The translations under genes and the position numbers were made by a program. This document shows positions 51,956-61,085 of a stretch of DNA of 64,000 nt, piece by piece (the first letter of the stretch is position 1; every line of letters begins with the position of its first letter). This stretch comes from Nitrospira defluvii. Lineage in GTDB: Bacteria > Nitrospirota > Nitrospiria > Nitrospirales > Nitrospiraceae. The notes under the pieces were generated by a model, which saw only the letters and a program-made list of their open reading frames with translations, ran no database searches and was not told the origin of the DNA. The stretch covers positions 3,247,501 through 3,311,500 of the forward strand of contig FP929003.1 in the NCBI GenBank assembly GCA_000196815.1. The letters run 5' to 3'.

Positions 51956-52852
51956 ATGCAAGACGGTGTCCGCGGCCGGTCCCTGGCACGCCGGGTTTCT
52001 CCTGCGCTCATGCTTCTGATACTCGGGCTCACGACGTCCTTCGCAACAGAGCTGCTGGCTGCCCCCCTCGATAAACCGGCCTCCAAACCCGCGATGGACG
52101 ACAAGCCGGGGCTTGCAGAAGAACAGATTCTTTCGACTACAGACAAAATCACGCAGCCGGTAGACACAGACGCGGAGGCGATGCGCCACAACGATCTCGG
52201 CGTGGCGTTTGTGTTCAAGGGCGACCTGGGGCAAGCCATCGATGAATTCAAACACGCGCTCCGACTCCAGCCCAACTACTTTGCCGCCCACCTTAACTTG
52301 GCCAACACCCTGCTCGATGTCGGACGGAACGACGCGGCGATGGTTGAATTCAAAGAAGCCCTGCGCCTCAAACCCGACGACCCCAAAACCCACAATGATC
52401 TGGGAGTCGCGCTCAAGGAAATGGGGAACCTGGAAGGCGCCATTGCGGAGTTTCGAGCAGTCTTGCGCCATAACCCCAGCGATGTGAATGCGCACAACAA
52501 TCTCGGCGTGACGCTCAAAGCCATGGGTGATCTCGATGGAGCCATCGCCGAGTATCGCACCGCTGCGAGCCTCCAACCGAACGACGTGAACGCGCACTTT
52601 AATTTAGGGTTGGGACTGATGGAAAAACGCCAGCCGGAAGCGGCCGTCAGCGAGTTCCGCACCGCGTTGCACCTTCGGCCCAACGATGCGAAGATCCGTC
52701 TCAACCTCGGCAATGCCCTGGCGGGCATGGGACAGCGGATGGAAGCGGCTCAGGAATTGAGACAGTACCTTCGCCTTGAACTTGATACGCCCGCCAATCG
52801 TCGGTGGTTGGAACAGGCGGAAGCGAAACTCCGTGAACTTGAGATGCCATAA
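51956..52852 (+). CDS. Exported TPR-repeat protein
   Basis: 298 residues from ATG 51956 (AAGGAG site). A signal peptide ends near LLA; a linker leads into about six TPR units (about 80-285) with repeated NNLGVxxKxMGDLDGAIAEYRxAxxLxPNDxxAHxNLG patterns. Such proteins are docking scaffolds; no catalytic motif is present. It stands 229 bases after the efflux operon and may be transcribed separately. Confidence 0.85.
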   Translation: MQDGVRGRSLARRVSPALMLLILGLTTSFATELLAAPLDKPASKPAMDDKPGLAEEQILSTTDKITQPVDTDAEAMRHNDLGVAFVFKGDLGQAIDEFKHALRLQPNYFAAHLNLANTLLDVGRNDAAMVEFKEALRLKPDDPKTHNDLGVALKEMGNLEGAIAEFRAVLRHNPSDVNAHNNLGVTLKAMGDLDGAIAEYRTAASLQPNDVNAHFNLGLGLMEKRQPEAAVSEFRTALHLRPNDAKIRLNLGNALAGMGQRMEAAQELRQYLRLELDTPANRRWLEQAEAKLRELEMP

Positions 52853-52999
52853 CCCGCACCTCGAATGCCGATCCGGCGAGGCCGGAATCTCTATCCTGGA
52901 GTCATCGCCGATCTGACTGAATGGCCTCACTCCCCTCTCGCCGATCCCAGCCCATTTAGTGTAGAGTCCTCCATGCTTCCGTTCAGACGGGGTACCTTG

Positions 53000-53719
53000 A
53001 TGCACAACCATTTGACCGGGCCCGCCATCGGCAGATTCACGCACGTGAGAAGCTGGATCCTGGCCGTCCTGTGCTCGATAACACTGTGGCCCGGCCAATC
53101 CCTTCCGGCAGAGCAGGAAGATCCGGAGACATCCCATACCAGGCAATGGGATTTTGACTCCATCGCTCCGGGAACGCTCCCCGGTTCGTTCGTGATCGGC
53201 ACACTCTTCGACGGCCGCCCGGCCGGCGAGTGGAAAATTCTCATCACCGACCGCGCGAAGAGCCCCTCTCAAGTGCTCGCGCAGCTGCAGCCGAAAGGAA
53301 CAGATCAGGCGCACAAGCTGCTGCTCATGGAGGGAACCGACAGCGGCAATATTGATGTCGAGGTCTCGTATTTGGCCGTGGCAGGGAAAGCCGATTTCGG
53401 CGGCGGACTGGTATGGCATGCCACGGATGACCGCAATTACTACCTCCTGAGGGCCAGCTCGGTTGAACAGAAGGTCAGGCTCTATCGCGTCGTGAAGGGG
53501 GTCCAGCAAATCGTCAAGCAGCTCGACCGCCCGCTCCCCGCAAACGGGTGGCACAAATTGCGCATTGTGCAACGTGGATGCGAGATCAAGGGCCTCTATG
53601 ACGATGCCGTGCTTTTTCGAGTGTGCGACCAGACGTTCTCGAATGGACGGATCGGACTCTGGACGAAATCCGATGCCGTGACCTATTTCGACGACCTGCT
53701 TCTTCGGCGCCTCGACTAA
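53000..53719 (+). CDS. Exported LamG/concanavalin-like domain protein
   Basis: About 239 residues from ATG 53000 (GGGG upstream; in-frame ATG 52973 is an alternative). A signal sequence ends near LPA. The single domain (about 45-238) has the jelly-roll pattern of 3-keto-disaccharide hydrolase-like (DUF1080)/LamG proteins: WDFDSIAPGTLPGSF, GGGLVWHATDDRNYYLLRAS, VRLYRVVKG, NGWHKLRIVQRG, NGRIGLWTKSDAVTYFDDLLL. Such domains often bind glycans. It follows the TPR gene. Confidence 0.72.
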   Translation: MHNHLTGPAIGRFTHVRSWILAVLCSITLWPGQSLPAEQEDPETSHTRQWDFDSIAPGTLPGSFVIGTLFDGRPAGEWKILITDRAKSPSQVLAQLQPKGTDQAHKLLLMEGTDSGNIDVEVSYLAVAGKADFGGGLVWHATDDRNYYLLRASSVEQKVRLYRVVKGVQQIVKQLDRPLPANGWHKLRIVQRGCEIKGLYDDAVLFRVCDQTFSNGRIGLWTKSDAVTYFDDLLLRRLD

Positions 53720-53782
53720 CCTCCGTTGATCACCATTTTTCGAACGGCCTGACCTTTACCGCATCACCCTCTCTCCGCAAAT

Positions 53783-53816
53783 AAAAAAAGGGCAGCCACC
53801 ACAAGGATGACTGCCC
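53783..53816 (-). terminator. Rho-independent terminator of the RRM gene
   Basis: On the minus strand, GGGCAG (53811-53816) pairs with CTGCCC (53790-53795), with extra weak pairing inside, followed directly by seven T residues (53783-53789). Confidence 0.88.
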
Positions 53817-53840
53817 CGGAAGCTGATACGAAATTAGGCG

Positions 53841-54167
53841 TTACCAGCGATCGCGCTTGCCCCCGCGATCGTTGAATCCCCCGCCGCCGCTCCGCCCAGG
53901 TCCACCGCCAGATCGGGGCTCCTGAGGACGCGCTTCATTGACCGTCAATGTCCGGCCACCCATGTCCGTCCCATTGAGAGCCGAAATCGCCTTCTGCGCC
54001 TCGTCTGAAGAGGCCATTTCGACGAATCCGAAACCTCTCGATTGGCCGGTAAACTTGTCCGTGATGATACGGGCCGATTCAACCGCCCCGTGCACCGCGA
54101 ACAAATCGCTTAACTGCTGTTCGGTTGCCGAATAGGGCAACCCGCCAACATAAATTTTAGAACCCAT
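53841..54167 (-). CDS. RRM-domain RNA-binding protein
   Basis: 108 residues from ATG 54167 (GAGGAGG site). It is a single RNA-recognition motif with RNP2 (IYVGGLP) and RNP1 (RGFGFVEM) intact, followed by a short glycine/arginine-rich tail. This is the usual form of bacterial and cyanobacterial RRM proteins, often cold-inducible and thought to act as RNA chaperones. Monocistronic, with its own terminator. Confidence 0.9.
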   Translation of the reverse strand: MGSKIYVGGLPYSATEQQLSDLFAVHGAVESARIITDKFTGQSRGFGFVEMASSDEAQKAISALNGTDMGGRTLTVNEARPQEPRSGGGPGRSGGGGFNDRGGKRDRW

Positions 54168-54622
54168 GTGGGTCCTCCTCTTGGGTAGTGACATTGTCTT
54201 GAACGAAGGAAAGAAAGGGAAAGGACGGGCCGAAGACGCTAGACAACGGGGCGACTTGGGTCTGGCTTTCGATTAGATTCCCGGGCAAGGCAACATCGAG
54301 TCAGGCCTGAACTATTTCAACGCATCTCTCACCAGGCCCCAGCGGGAGACGCGGAATAGTACCACGCGTCCCCCTGCCATACAAGCCATGAAATAGGCCT
54401 ACTAAGGTGCTGGTCTACCGTCTCGACCGGGATTGACGGTCACATCACAATCGACAACTCGCCATAAAAAGAACGACGGCCGAACCTGACAGAGAGGTCG
54501 TGGTGAACCCGGAAACCGACCGCCCCAAAAACGCACACAACAATACAGCACATTCCTTATTCCTCACCCGCATGGCTGTTTTTTCTTGTCCAGTATTACT
54601 GGACATATGCTAAGATACGCCC
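54168..54622. other. Intergenic region upstream of the RRM gene and envelope cluster
   Basis: About 450 bases without a convincing gene. Sequence is mixed in composition, with an AT-rich patch before the palindrome at 54587. I see no other repeat or RNA-like fold. Confidence 0.4.
54587..54616 (+). promoter_or_regulatory. 19-bp perfect palindrome overlapping a promoter of the envelope cluster
   Basis: TGTCCAGTA-T-TACTGGACA (54587-54605) is an exact 9-bp inverted repeat. It is followed by TGCTAAGAT, an extended -10 box (TAAGAT at 54611-54616). The palindrome covers the -35 area, an arrangement typical of an operator for a dimeric regulator. Confidence 0.55.
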
Positions 54623-54725
54623 ATGCATTCAACACGGAGTATCAGGCCTGAAGTCCGGCTCTCGCCGAATGGAACTATGCCGAGCGCCTTCGCCTGCGCC
54701 CACTCGTTAGCACAGCTACCGGATC

Positions 54726-54881
54726 ATGACGCCTAGCGCCCTGCTCGAAGAATTCTCCACAACTCGCGAAGCCCCACTGATCATAGCTCACGCGGTTGGA
54801 TCCCCAGCCGCTTCGCTGGCTGCTCAGATTTCGTCGGGCTCCTCACCTGCGAAGACTCAGCGACAAGACAGCACCACATGA
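54726..54881 (+). CDS. Possible 51-residue leader ORF
   Basis: ATG 54726 to a TGA that overlaps the acetyltransferase start by four bases (ATGA). A still shorter ORF (54623-54736) precedes and overlaps it. Codon use is only weakly coding-like and no family is recognised. The stepwise overlaps suggest translational coupling from the palindromic promoter, but either ORF may be chance. Confidence 0.25.
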   Translation: MTPSALLEEFSTTREAPLIIAHAVGSPAASLAAQISSGSSPAKTQRQDSTT

Positions 54882-55498
54882 GCGTTCGATCCATACTCAT
54901 ACACGTGACCGAGGTGCCGATGCTGGGGACACTCGTCAGGCTCTATCGAGGCATACAGGAATTAAGAAACCAGGTCATTGAAGACTGGATCGCGAACAGC
55001 CGCGACTGGACGATGCCTGGCTTTCGAGCGATCGCCGTGCATCGTCTCGGTACCTGGCTCGCGAACCGGCGCAGCGGCGTGGTCAAGTCCGGACTGCTCG
55101 CCGTGTACCGTGCGCTATATCGCTATGTGCGGAATCATTACGGGATTGAAATTCCATTGACGGTCACAATCGGCCGGAGACTCTGGCTTGTCCATCAACA
55201 TGGGATCGTCTTTCACTGGAAATCAGAAATTGGAGATGACTGCCTGATCCGCCACGGCGCCACAATCGGGGCGGGATATGGCGGGAAAAAGACATTGCAC
55301 AAGGGTCCCAAACTTGGACAACGGGTGGAAGTGGGCCCCGGCGCGGTGATCTTTGCCGGAGTCAAAATCGGCGACGATGCGGTCATCGGCCCGAATGCGG
55401 TGGTGATGTCGGATGTTCCGGCCGGCGCAAGAGTGTTTGCCGAGGCGCCTCGGGTCATACATTTGCCGACCGCTCATCAGGCAGCCATTAAGAAATAG
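54878..55498 (+). CDS. Serine acetyltransferase-like (left-handed beta-helix) protein
   Basis: 206 residues. An N-terminal helical part (NQVIEDWIANSRDWTMPGFRAIAVHRLGTWLANRRSG) and a C-terminal hexapeptide-repeat domain (IPLTVTIGRRLWLVHQHGIVFHWKSEIGDDCLIRHGATIGAG) resemble CysE and the CysE-like acetyltransferases of capsule clusters. The gene context (FkbH, ACP, Wzt-like ATPase) favours sugar or lipid O-acetylation over cysteine synthesis. The start may be ATG 54920, which has GAGG upstream. Confidence 0.8.
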   Translation: MSVRSILIHVTEVPMLGTLVRLYRGIQELRNQVIEDWIANSRDWTMPGFRAIAVHRLGTWLANRRSGVVKSGLLAVYRALYRYVRNHYGIEIPLTVTIGRRLWLVHQHGIVFHWKSEIGDDCLIRHGATIGAGYGGKKTLHKGPKLGQRVEVGPGAVIFAGVKIGDDAVIGPNAVVMSDVPAGARVFAEAPRVIHLPTAHQAAIKK

Positions 55499-55622
55499 CG
55501 ACCTACAGCCGGAGAATGAATACGAAGGAATCTCGCGCGATACACCGTCCAGGGATCGACTCGGCTACAGACGCCTCTTATCCGGTGAGTGCACTGCGTA
55601 TGGAAATGACAGGCTGTCCCCC

Positions 55623-57620
55623 ATGAATATTGCCCGGGCACAATGCGCCGCTTCATCTATCACGCCTGAGACACGTGGCGACGACTTCCGTAGGAAAGGG
55701 CAGATCGAACAGGCGATCGAGGCCTATCTGGATGGTGTGGCAGCTCCCCCATCGGCTGCGCTGTGCCTGAAACTTGCGCGATGTTACGAGCAGATGGCGA
55801 ACTATGCGGAGGCCTGTCGATGGGCTCTTTCCATCGTCGATGCAGGCGATGATTTTACGTCCTGGCAAGCAGGCTGGGCATTGTTTCAGCGCAATGCACA
55901 GAAAGCCCGGAGACCGGCAGCCAGGTCGGTCAAAGTCGCGCTCCTTGGGAGCTACACCACAACCCAACTGGGCCCGATGTTGTGCCTTGCGGCGGGAAGA
56001 CTCGGCATCCATATCGACCTGTATGAAAGCCGATACGGGCAATACCAGCAGGACATTCTCGACCACAAGAGCGGGCTTTATGCGTTTAGCCCGAATATCG
56101 TCGTCCTTGCGGTTCACGAAGGTGACCTCCATCTTCCTGAATACAGCCAGCGTCCCGAAGAGGAGATTCGCAAAGAAGTGAGTCGTTGGACCGGCCTCTG
56201 GCGGATGGTGACTGAACGCTCCCGCGCCCGAATCGTGCAACATAACTTTGCACTGCCTTGCGAGGTCCCCACAGGCCACCTGACCACAAGGCTGTCGGGC
56301 TCTCGATACATGATGACGCAGGCCGTCAATATGAGGCTGGGGGAAGCGGCTGCCAACGCCGTCTCTCTTGTAGATTGCGAGCGTCTTTCGGCACTCATTG
56401 GAAAGCAGCGATGGTGCGATCCACGCTATTGGAATATGTCGAAACAAGCGGTCGCACTGGAGGCCCTGCCTCTGCTCGGAAGACATACCGCGGCTGTGAT
56501 TGCTGCGGATCTCGGGCTCAGCCGTAAATGCCTGGTGCTGGATTTAGACAACACCTTGTGGGGCGGTGTCATTGCGGAAGACGGATTGGGGGGCATCAAA
56601 TTGGGGCAAGGGCCGGATGGCGAAGCGTTTGTGGCGTTTCAGGAATATCTACTGAAACTCAAACGCAAAGGCGTGATCCTGACGGTCTGCTCGAAGAATA
56701 ACCACGCCGATGCCATACAACCCTTTGAAAAGCATCCGGAGATGCGACTGAAGCTGCAGGACATCGCCCTCTTCGTTGCCAATTGGGAGTCCAAGCCCGA
56801 CAACATCCGCGCCATCGCCAAGACGCTGCAAATCGGTTTGGAGGCCTTGGTCTTCGTCGATGATAACCCTGTCGAACGCGAGATCGTCCGCAAGTTCTTG
56901 CCCGAAGTCGATGTCATCCCGCTGCCGGAAGACCCTTCCTATTACCTCAGAACTCTGTCGGACTATCTTCTGCTCGAGACGAGCTCATTGACTGCCGAAG
57001 ATACGGAGCGGACCGACCAATATCGGGCCAGAGCACAGATCATGGAGTTGGAAGCGGCTGCCGGTTCCATTGAAGATTTTTACCGTAGCCTTCGGATGCA
57101 GGCCATCGTAGTGCCGTTCGATGCATCACAGTTGCCACGCATTGCCCAACTCATCGGCAAAACCAATCAATTCAATCTCACCACTCGACGTCACGGCATG
57201 GCGCAGCTGGAAGCCTTCGTCCGGGACGACAGTTATGTCCATTTGGCGCTGCGGTTGCGTGATCGCTACACCGACCATGGACTAGTCAGTGTGATGATCG
57301 CGCGGAAACAGGGACACGTCCTCGATATCGACACGTGGCTCATGAGCTGCCGGGTCATCGGCCGGACCGTTGAGACGACGATGCTGGAACAGGTCTGTCG
57401 GCGCGCCGCACAGCTTGGATGCACTTCGCTGCGAGGCACCTACATTCCAACGCAAAAGAATGCGATGGCAGCAGACGCCTATGCCAAGCATGGCTTCGAG
57501 CGAGTCGGAGACAATGAAGGAACAGAAATCTGGACCTATGACCTGACGACCAAAGGCCTGATTGCCAATACGTTCGTGACACCTGTCGACTCCTGGGAGC
57601 TCGCGGATGACGCCTGCTGA
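55623..57620 (+). CDS. FkbH-like HAD-superfamily protein
   Basis: 665 residues from ATG 55623; upstream in-frame sequence is a shadow of the previous gene. An N-terminal TPR-like stretch (20-90), an SGNH-like middle (about 105-295), and a HAD domain with CLVLDLDNTLWGGVI (D307, D309) and FVDDNPVERE are followed by a GNAT-like C terminus (YTDHGLVSVMIA, RVIGRTVETTMLEQV). In known pathways FkbH dephosphorylates 1,3-bisphosphoglycerate and loads glycerate onto an acyl carrier protein. An ACP is encoded nearby, which fits. It overlaps the next gene by 14 bases. Confidence 0.87.
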   Translation: MNIARAQCAASSITPETRGDDFRRKGQIEQAIEAYLDGVAAPPSAALCLKLARCYEQMANYAEACRWALSIVDAGDDFTSWQAGWALFQRNAQKARRPAARSVKVALLGSYTTTQLGPMLCLAAGRLGIHIDLYESRYGQYQQDILDHKSGLYAFSPNIVVLAVHEGDLHLPEYSQRPEEEIRKEVSRWTGLWRMVTERSRARIVQHNFALPCEVPTGHLTTRLSGSRYMMTQAVNMRLGEAAANAVSLVDCERLSALIGKQRWCDPRYWNMSKQAVALEALPLLGRHTAAVIAADLGLSRKCLVLDLDNTLWGGVIAEDGLGGIKLGQGPDGEAFVAFQEYLLKLKRKGVILTVCSKNNHADAIQPFEKHPEMRLKLQDIALFVANWESKPDNIRAIAKTLQIGLEALVFVDDNPVEREIVRKFLPEVDVIPLPEDPSYYLRTLSDYLLLETSSLTAEDTERTDQYRARAQIMELEAAAGSIEDFYRSLRMQAIVVPFDASQLPRIAQLIGKTNQFNLTTRRHGMAQLEAFVRDDSYVHLALRLRDRYTDHGLVSVMIARKQGHVLDIDTWLMSCRVIGRTVETTMLEQVCRRAAQLGCTSLRGTYIPTQKNAMAADAYAKHGFERVGDNEGTEIWTYDLTTKGLIANTFVTPVDSWELADDAC

Positions 57621-59178
57621 AGCGCCGTCCGGGGCTCGTCCCTCCCCGCCACATGTCACCACAGTGTGTTTCACGAGGCAGGATCTTGCCCGGTTCAGCG
57701 CAGCCAGCGGAGATAGAAACCCCCTGCATCTCTCCGAAGAATATGCGCGAGCGACCCCCTACGGCGAGCCCGTGGTATTCGGCATGCTTGGCGTGCTGGC
57801 GGCCCTCGGCCATCTCGCCGACCGCCATGATCGGCGCCTGCAATGCCTCTCAGTCGAGTTTCGCAATCCCCTCTCCGTCGGCATACCTTATCGCCTGGAG
57901 GCGCTTGAAGCCTCGGCAGAACGGGCGTGTGTAAAACTCTATGACGCCACACGCCTGATGCTGAAGGCGACGTTCACATTTGTCCCTGGGTGTGAGAACG
58001 CATGTGAGACGCACGTCCCTGAAGCGGCCTGTCTCGCGGGAGCAGAGGACCGGAAGAAGGAGGACCTTCCGGCAGGCACCCGTGTAACCGGCGTCTACGG
58101 GCCGGCTACCAGCGAACTGGTACAACTGATCACTTGCTGGGGACTCTCCGAAAAAGGCGCCACAACGAGGCACCTCGCGGCGATGCTGTGGGCCAGCTTT
58201 GTCGTCGGAATGAAGCTCCCCGGCAAGCGCGCCGTTTTCTGGCGATTGGAACTCACCTTTCATCCTGAGAACGGACCACAGCACACTCCCCTTTCCTATG
58301 ACGTGACGGTTCAAGACTTCGACGAACGATTCGATCTCTTGCACAGTGCAGGCACTCTCTCGACAGCCGCCACCCGTTGTGCGACGGCCGATATGTGGGC
58401 TTTTGTACGACAGGATTCTCCGCGCCCCTCCCTTCGTCGGCTTACCGATCTGATACCGAGATCAGACCGGCTGAAGGGGAAGGTCGCGCTAGTCATCGGT
58501 GGGAGCCGGGGACTCGGTGCGGCAATCACTCAGGCGCTGGCGTTGCAGGGCTGCGCGGTGTTTCTGAACTACCATCAATGCAGGGCGGAGGCGGAACAGA
58601 TTCGGGCGAGCCTTGGAGACACCTCTAACCTCATTGAGTTGGCTCAGGGGGATGCGTCGGAGATCGAATGGTGCCGAACGTTACGGCAGAGAATTGTCGA
58701 GCGATACGGCGGACTTGATCTGCTGATAGGCAACGCATCGCCGCCCATTCGCCCGCTGTCGTTCGTGCCTGAGAAGCTCGCCCAGTTTCAGAATTTCCTC
58801 GCACAGAGTGTCGCGCTGGCCAGTGTGCCCATGTCCACGTTTCTCAACGACCTGTCCGAACGCTCCGGCTGGAACGTGCTTGTCTCTTCGGCGTTTGTGA
58901 ACGATCGTCCTGCGGAATGGCCACACTATGTCACTGCGAAATGTGCGATCGAGGGCCTGGCGCAGTGGGCGGCAGTTCACTCTCCGAAGGTCCATACCCT
59001 TATCGTTAGACCACCGAAGTTGTTGACGGATCAAACCAACACCACGGTGGGACGGCAGGGAGCGATGGAGATCGAACGCGCCGCGGCTGCGATCGTCGGA
59101 CGGATCTCTTGCCCCGATTCATCATCCACCGTACAGATACTCGAGACGTTTGAGATGAATCCTGATGCTTCGCAATGA
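57607..59178 (+). CDS. MaoC-type hotdog / short-chain dehydrogenase fusion
   Basis: 523 residues. An N-terminal MaoC hydratase-like domain with SGDRNPLHLSEEYA (the D-x4-H motif), a second diverged hotdog-like region (about 155-270), then a Rossmann SDR domain (about 285-515) with GGSRGLGAA, a serine region VLVSSAFVND and the catalytic Y-x3-K in HYVTAKCAIEG. Together these could dehydrate and reduce an acyl-thioester or ACP-bound intermediate. The fusion order is unusual. It lies between the FkbH-like and ACP genes, so a C3-unit or acyl modification of an envelope glycan is likely (inference). Confidence 0.82.
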   Translation: MTPAEAPSGARPSPPHVTTVCFTRQDLARFSAASGDRNPLHLSEEYARATPYGEPVVFGMLGVLAALGHLADRHDRRLQCLSVEFRNPLSVGIPYRLEALEASAERACVKLYDATRLMLKATFTFVPGCENACETHVPEAACLAGAEDRKKEDLPAGTRVTGVYGPATSELVQLITCWGLSEKGATTRHLAAMLWASFVVGMKLPGKRAVFWRLELTFHPENGPQHTPLSYDVTVQDFDERFDLLHSAGTLSTAATRCATADMWAFVRQDSPRPSLRRLTDLIPRSDRLKGKVALVIGGSRGLGAAITQALALQGCAVFLNYHQCRAEAEQIRASLGDTSNLIELAQGDASEIEWCRTLRQRIVERYGGLDLLIGNASPPIRPLSFVPEKLAQFQNFLAQSVALASVPMSTFLNDLSERSGWNVLVSSAFVNDRPAEWPHYVTAKCAIEGLAQWAAVHSPKVHTLIVRPPKLLTDQTNTTVGRQGAMEIERAAAAIVGRISCPDSSSTVQILETFEMNPDASQ

Positions 59179-59329
59179 ACCGCCGGGACCATTGCGCGAT
59201 GAAGCCGATCGACCTCGTGCCGCGGCGGCATGAAGCGGCTTCACGGAAGCAGGGGTTAGGGGAAGATGGTTTCCCGCCCACGACATGATGCTGGACATGT
59301 GACGACACCACTGCGAGTTGGGGGAATGA

Positions 59330-59566
59330 ATGGAGCTGCATGATCGACTTGAAGAAGTGTTTCGCCAGGTGTTCGACAATGAGGCCCTCACGCTGACCAA
59401 TGAGATGACGGCACCCGATATCGAAGGCTGGGACTCCGTCGCCCATATCAATCTGATGTTCGGCATCGAACAGGCGTTCGGAGTTCGTTTCAAGGGCAAT
59501 GAGTTGGCCGAAATGAAGAATATCGGCGAACTCAAGCAATTCCTGATCGGCAAGGGAGCCGGCTAA
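59330..59566 (+). CDS. Acyl carrier protein
   Basis: 78 residues. The phosphopantetheine serine is S36 in GWDSVAHINL, the DSL/DSV-type site of FkbH-associated carrier proteins. Acidic helices flank it. It is encoded just after the FkbH-like and MaoC-SDR genes, so it is the likely carrier of their intermediates rather than the fatty-acid ACP. Confidence 0.92.
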   Translation: MELHDRLEEVFRQVFDNEALTLTNEMTAPDIEGWDSVAHINLMFGIEQAFGVRFKGNELAEMKNIGELKQFLIGKGAG

Positions 59567-59681
59567 TTTACACCCCGGCTGCCTGGATACCGGCCGTTTC
59601 AGGCAAGCGATTTTCCACGCCTCCTTCGCAACGGGTCGATCAACAGACGAAGCAGCAGGAACCTTCACCGATCTGATTTAG

Positions 59682-60953
59682 ATGAGCAACATCGCTGTCA
59701 GCGTCACCGGGCTCTCCAAGCGCTATCGCCTGGGGACGACACATGCTCAAGACGGCTCTCTCGCCGGAGCCTTGACGCGTGGGCTCCGCCGCCTCATCGG
59801 TGGCCCGTCGGCTTCCCCCCAGCCCCAGGACACCCTGTGGGCACTACGCGATGTATCGTTTGAGATCAAAAAAGGCGAAGTCTTCGGAGTCATCGGCACC
59901 AACGGCTCGGGCAAGAGCACGCTCCTCAAGATCCTCTCGCGGGTGACGGAACCCACCCAAGGCCGTGCGCTCATCCACGGCCGATTTTGTGGCTTATTGG
60001 AAGTGGGCACGGGCTTTCATCCGGAACTGACCGGTCGCGACAACGTCTTCATGAGCGGCGCGATTCTCGGCATGAAGCGGCAGGAGATCGCCCGTAAGTT
60101 CGACGAGATCGTGGCGTTTGCCGAAGTGGAGCAGTTTATCGACACGCCGGTGAAACATTATTCCAGCGGCATGTATGTCCGGTTAGGGTTCTCCGTGCTG
60201 GCCCATATGGATCCGGACATTCTGATCGTCGATGAGGTGTTGGCGGTGGGGGACGTCCGATTTCAAAAGAAGTGCATGGGGAAGATGGAAGATGTGGGGC
60301 AGCACGGGCGGACGGTGATCCTCGTCTCCCACGACATGCCGGCGATTACCCGGATGTGTTCCCGCGCGATTCTGTTGAACAAGGGCGAGATCGTGCAAGC
60401 AGGGCCGGCGCATGAGGTGGTGAATCACTACCTCCATGCCGGACACATCCAGCCGGTAGTGGAATGGCCGGATCCGACCCAGGCTCCGGGCAATGAGGTC
60501 GTGCGCCTCCGCGCCGTGCGGGTCCTGACTGAGTCCGGCATCGTCACGGACCGCTTCGACATTCGAAAGCCGATCGACCTCGAAGTGGAATTTGATGTCG
60601 TCAAAGCCGGGCATGTCTTTGTACCGGTCTTCAACCTCTACAATGAGGAAGATGTCATTGTTTTTATCGCCCATGACCGGGATCCGAACTGGCAGCGGAC
60701 GCCTCGCCCGATCGGTCGATATACGTCCACGGCCAGAATTCCAGGAAACTGGCTTGCCGAAGGAATGATGTCGGTCTCATCCCTGATGATGACCGAAGAT
60801 CCTTTTCGTCTGCACGTCCATGCGCCCCGAGCGATTGGATTTCGTGTGGATGACAGCGGGACCGGAGATTCGGCGCGAGGCGACTTTCACGGTCGATGGC
60901 CGGGAGTCGTTCGGCCGTTGTTGGAGTGGAGAACCAAGTATCTGCCGGGATGA
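59682..60953 (+). CDS. Wzt-type polysaccharide ABC exporter ATPase with carbohydrate-binding tail
   Basis: 423 residues. The ATPase domain (about 1-250) has Walker A GTNGSGKSTLL, the signature KHYSSGMYVRLGFS (Wzt/TagH style), Walker B ILIVDEVLAVGD and H-loop VSHDM. The C-terminal part (about 270-423) is the Wzt_C-like beta-sandwich that recognises the glycan's terminal group, which can be a modified sugar. Its partner permease is not next to it; a separate ABC-2 permease and ATPase lie at the right edge on the other strand. Confidence 0.9.
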   Translation: MSNIAVSVTGLSKRYRLGTTHAQDGSLAGALTRGLRRLIGGPSASPQPQDTLWALRDVSFEIKKGEVFGVIGTNGSGKSTLLKILSRVTEPTQGRALIHGRFCGLLEVGTGFHPELTGRDNVFMSGAILGMKRQEIARKFDEIVAFAEVEQFIDTPVKHYSSGMYVRLGFSVLAHMDPDILIVDEVLAVGDVRFQKKCMGKMEDVGQHGRTVILVSHDMPAITRMCSRAILLNKGEIVQAGPAHEVVNHYLHAGHIQPVVEWPDPTQAPGNEVVRLRAVRVLTESGIVTDRFDIRKPIDLEVEFDVVKAGHVFVPVFNLYNEEDVIVFIAHDRDPNWQRTPRPIGRYTSTARIPGNWLAEGMMSVSSLMMTEDPFRLHVHAPRAIGFRVDDSGTGDSARGDFHGRWPGVVRPLLEWRTKYLPG

Positions 60954-61085
60954 GCGCCTCCCTACTGGGAGCCAACCGCCGAGATGTCTGCGAAGACTCC
61001 GCCCCTTCGGCCGGCTTGCGACAGACCCATAAACGTGCTACACCAACCGCGCAAGGCCTGGGTAAGCCTCAAAGGATAGGACGAG

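Noticed and set aside
54623-54736. 37-codon ORF after the palindromic promoter
   Set aside because: Mentioned only as a possible leader. No ribosome site, weak coding signal and no family, so not listed as a gene on its own.
55413-55622. N-terminal extension of the FkbH-like protein
   Set aside because: It overlaps the end of the acetyltransferase gene and has no domain; ATG 55623 starts the TPR-like part.
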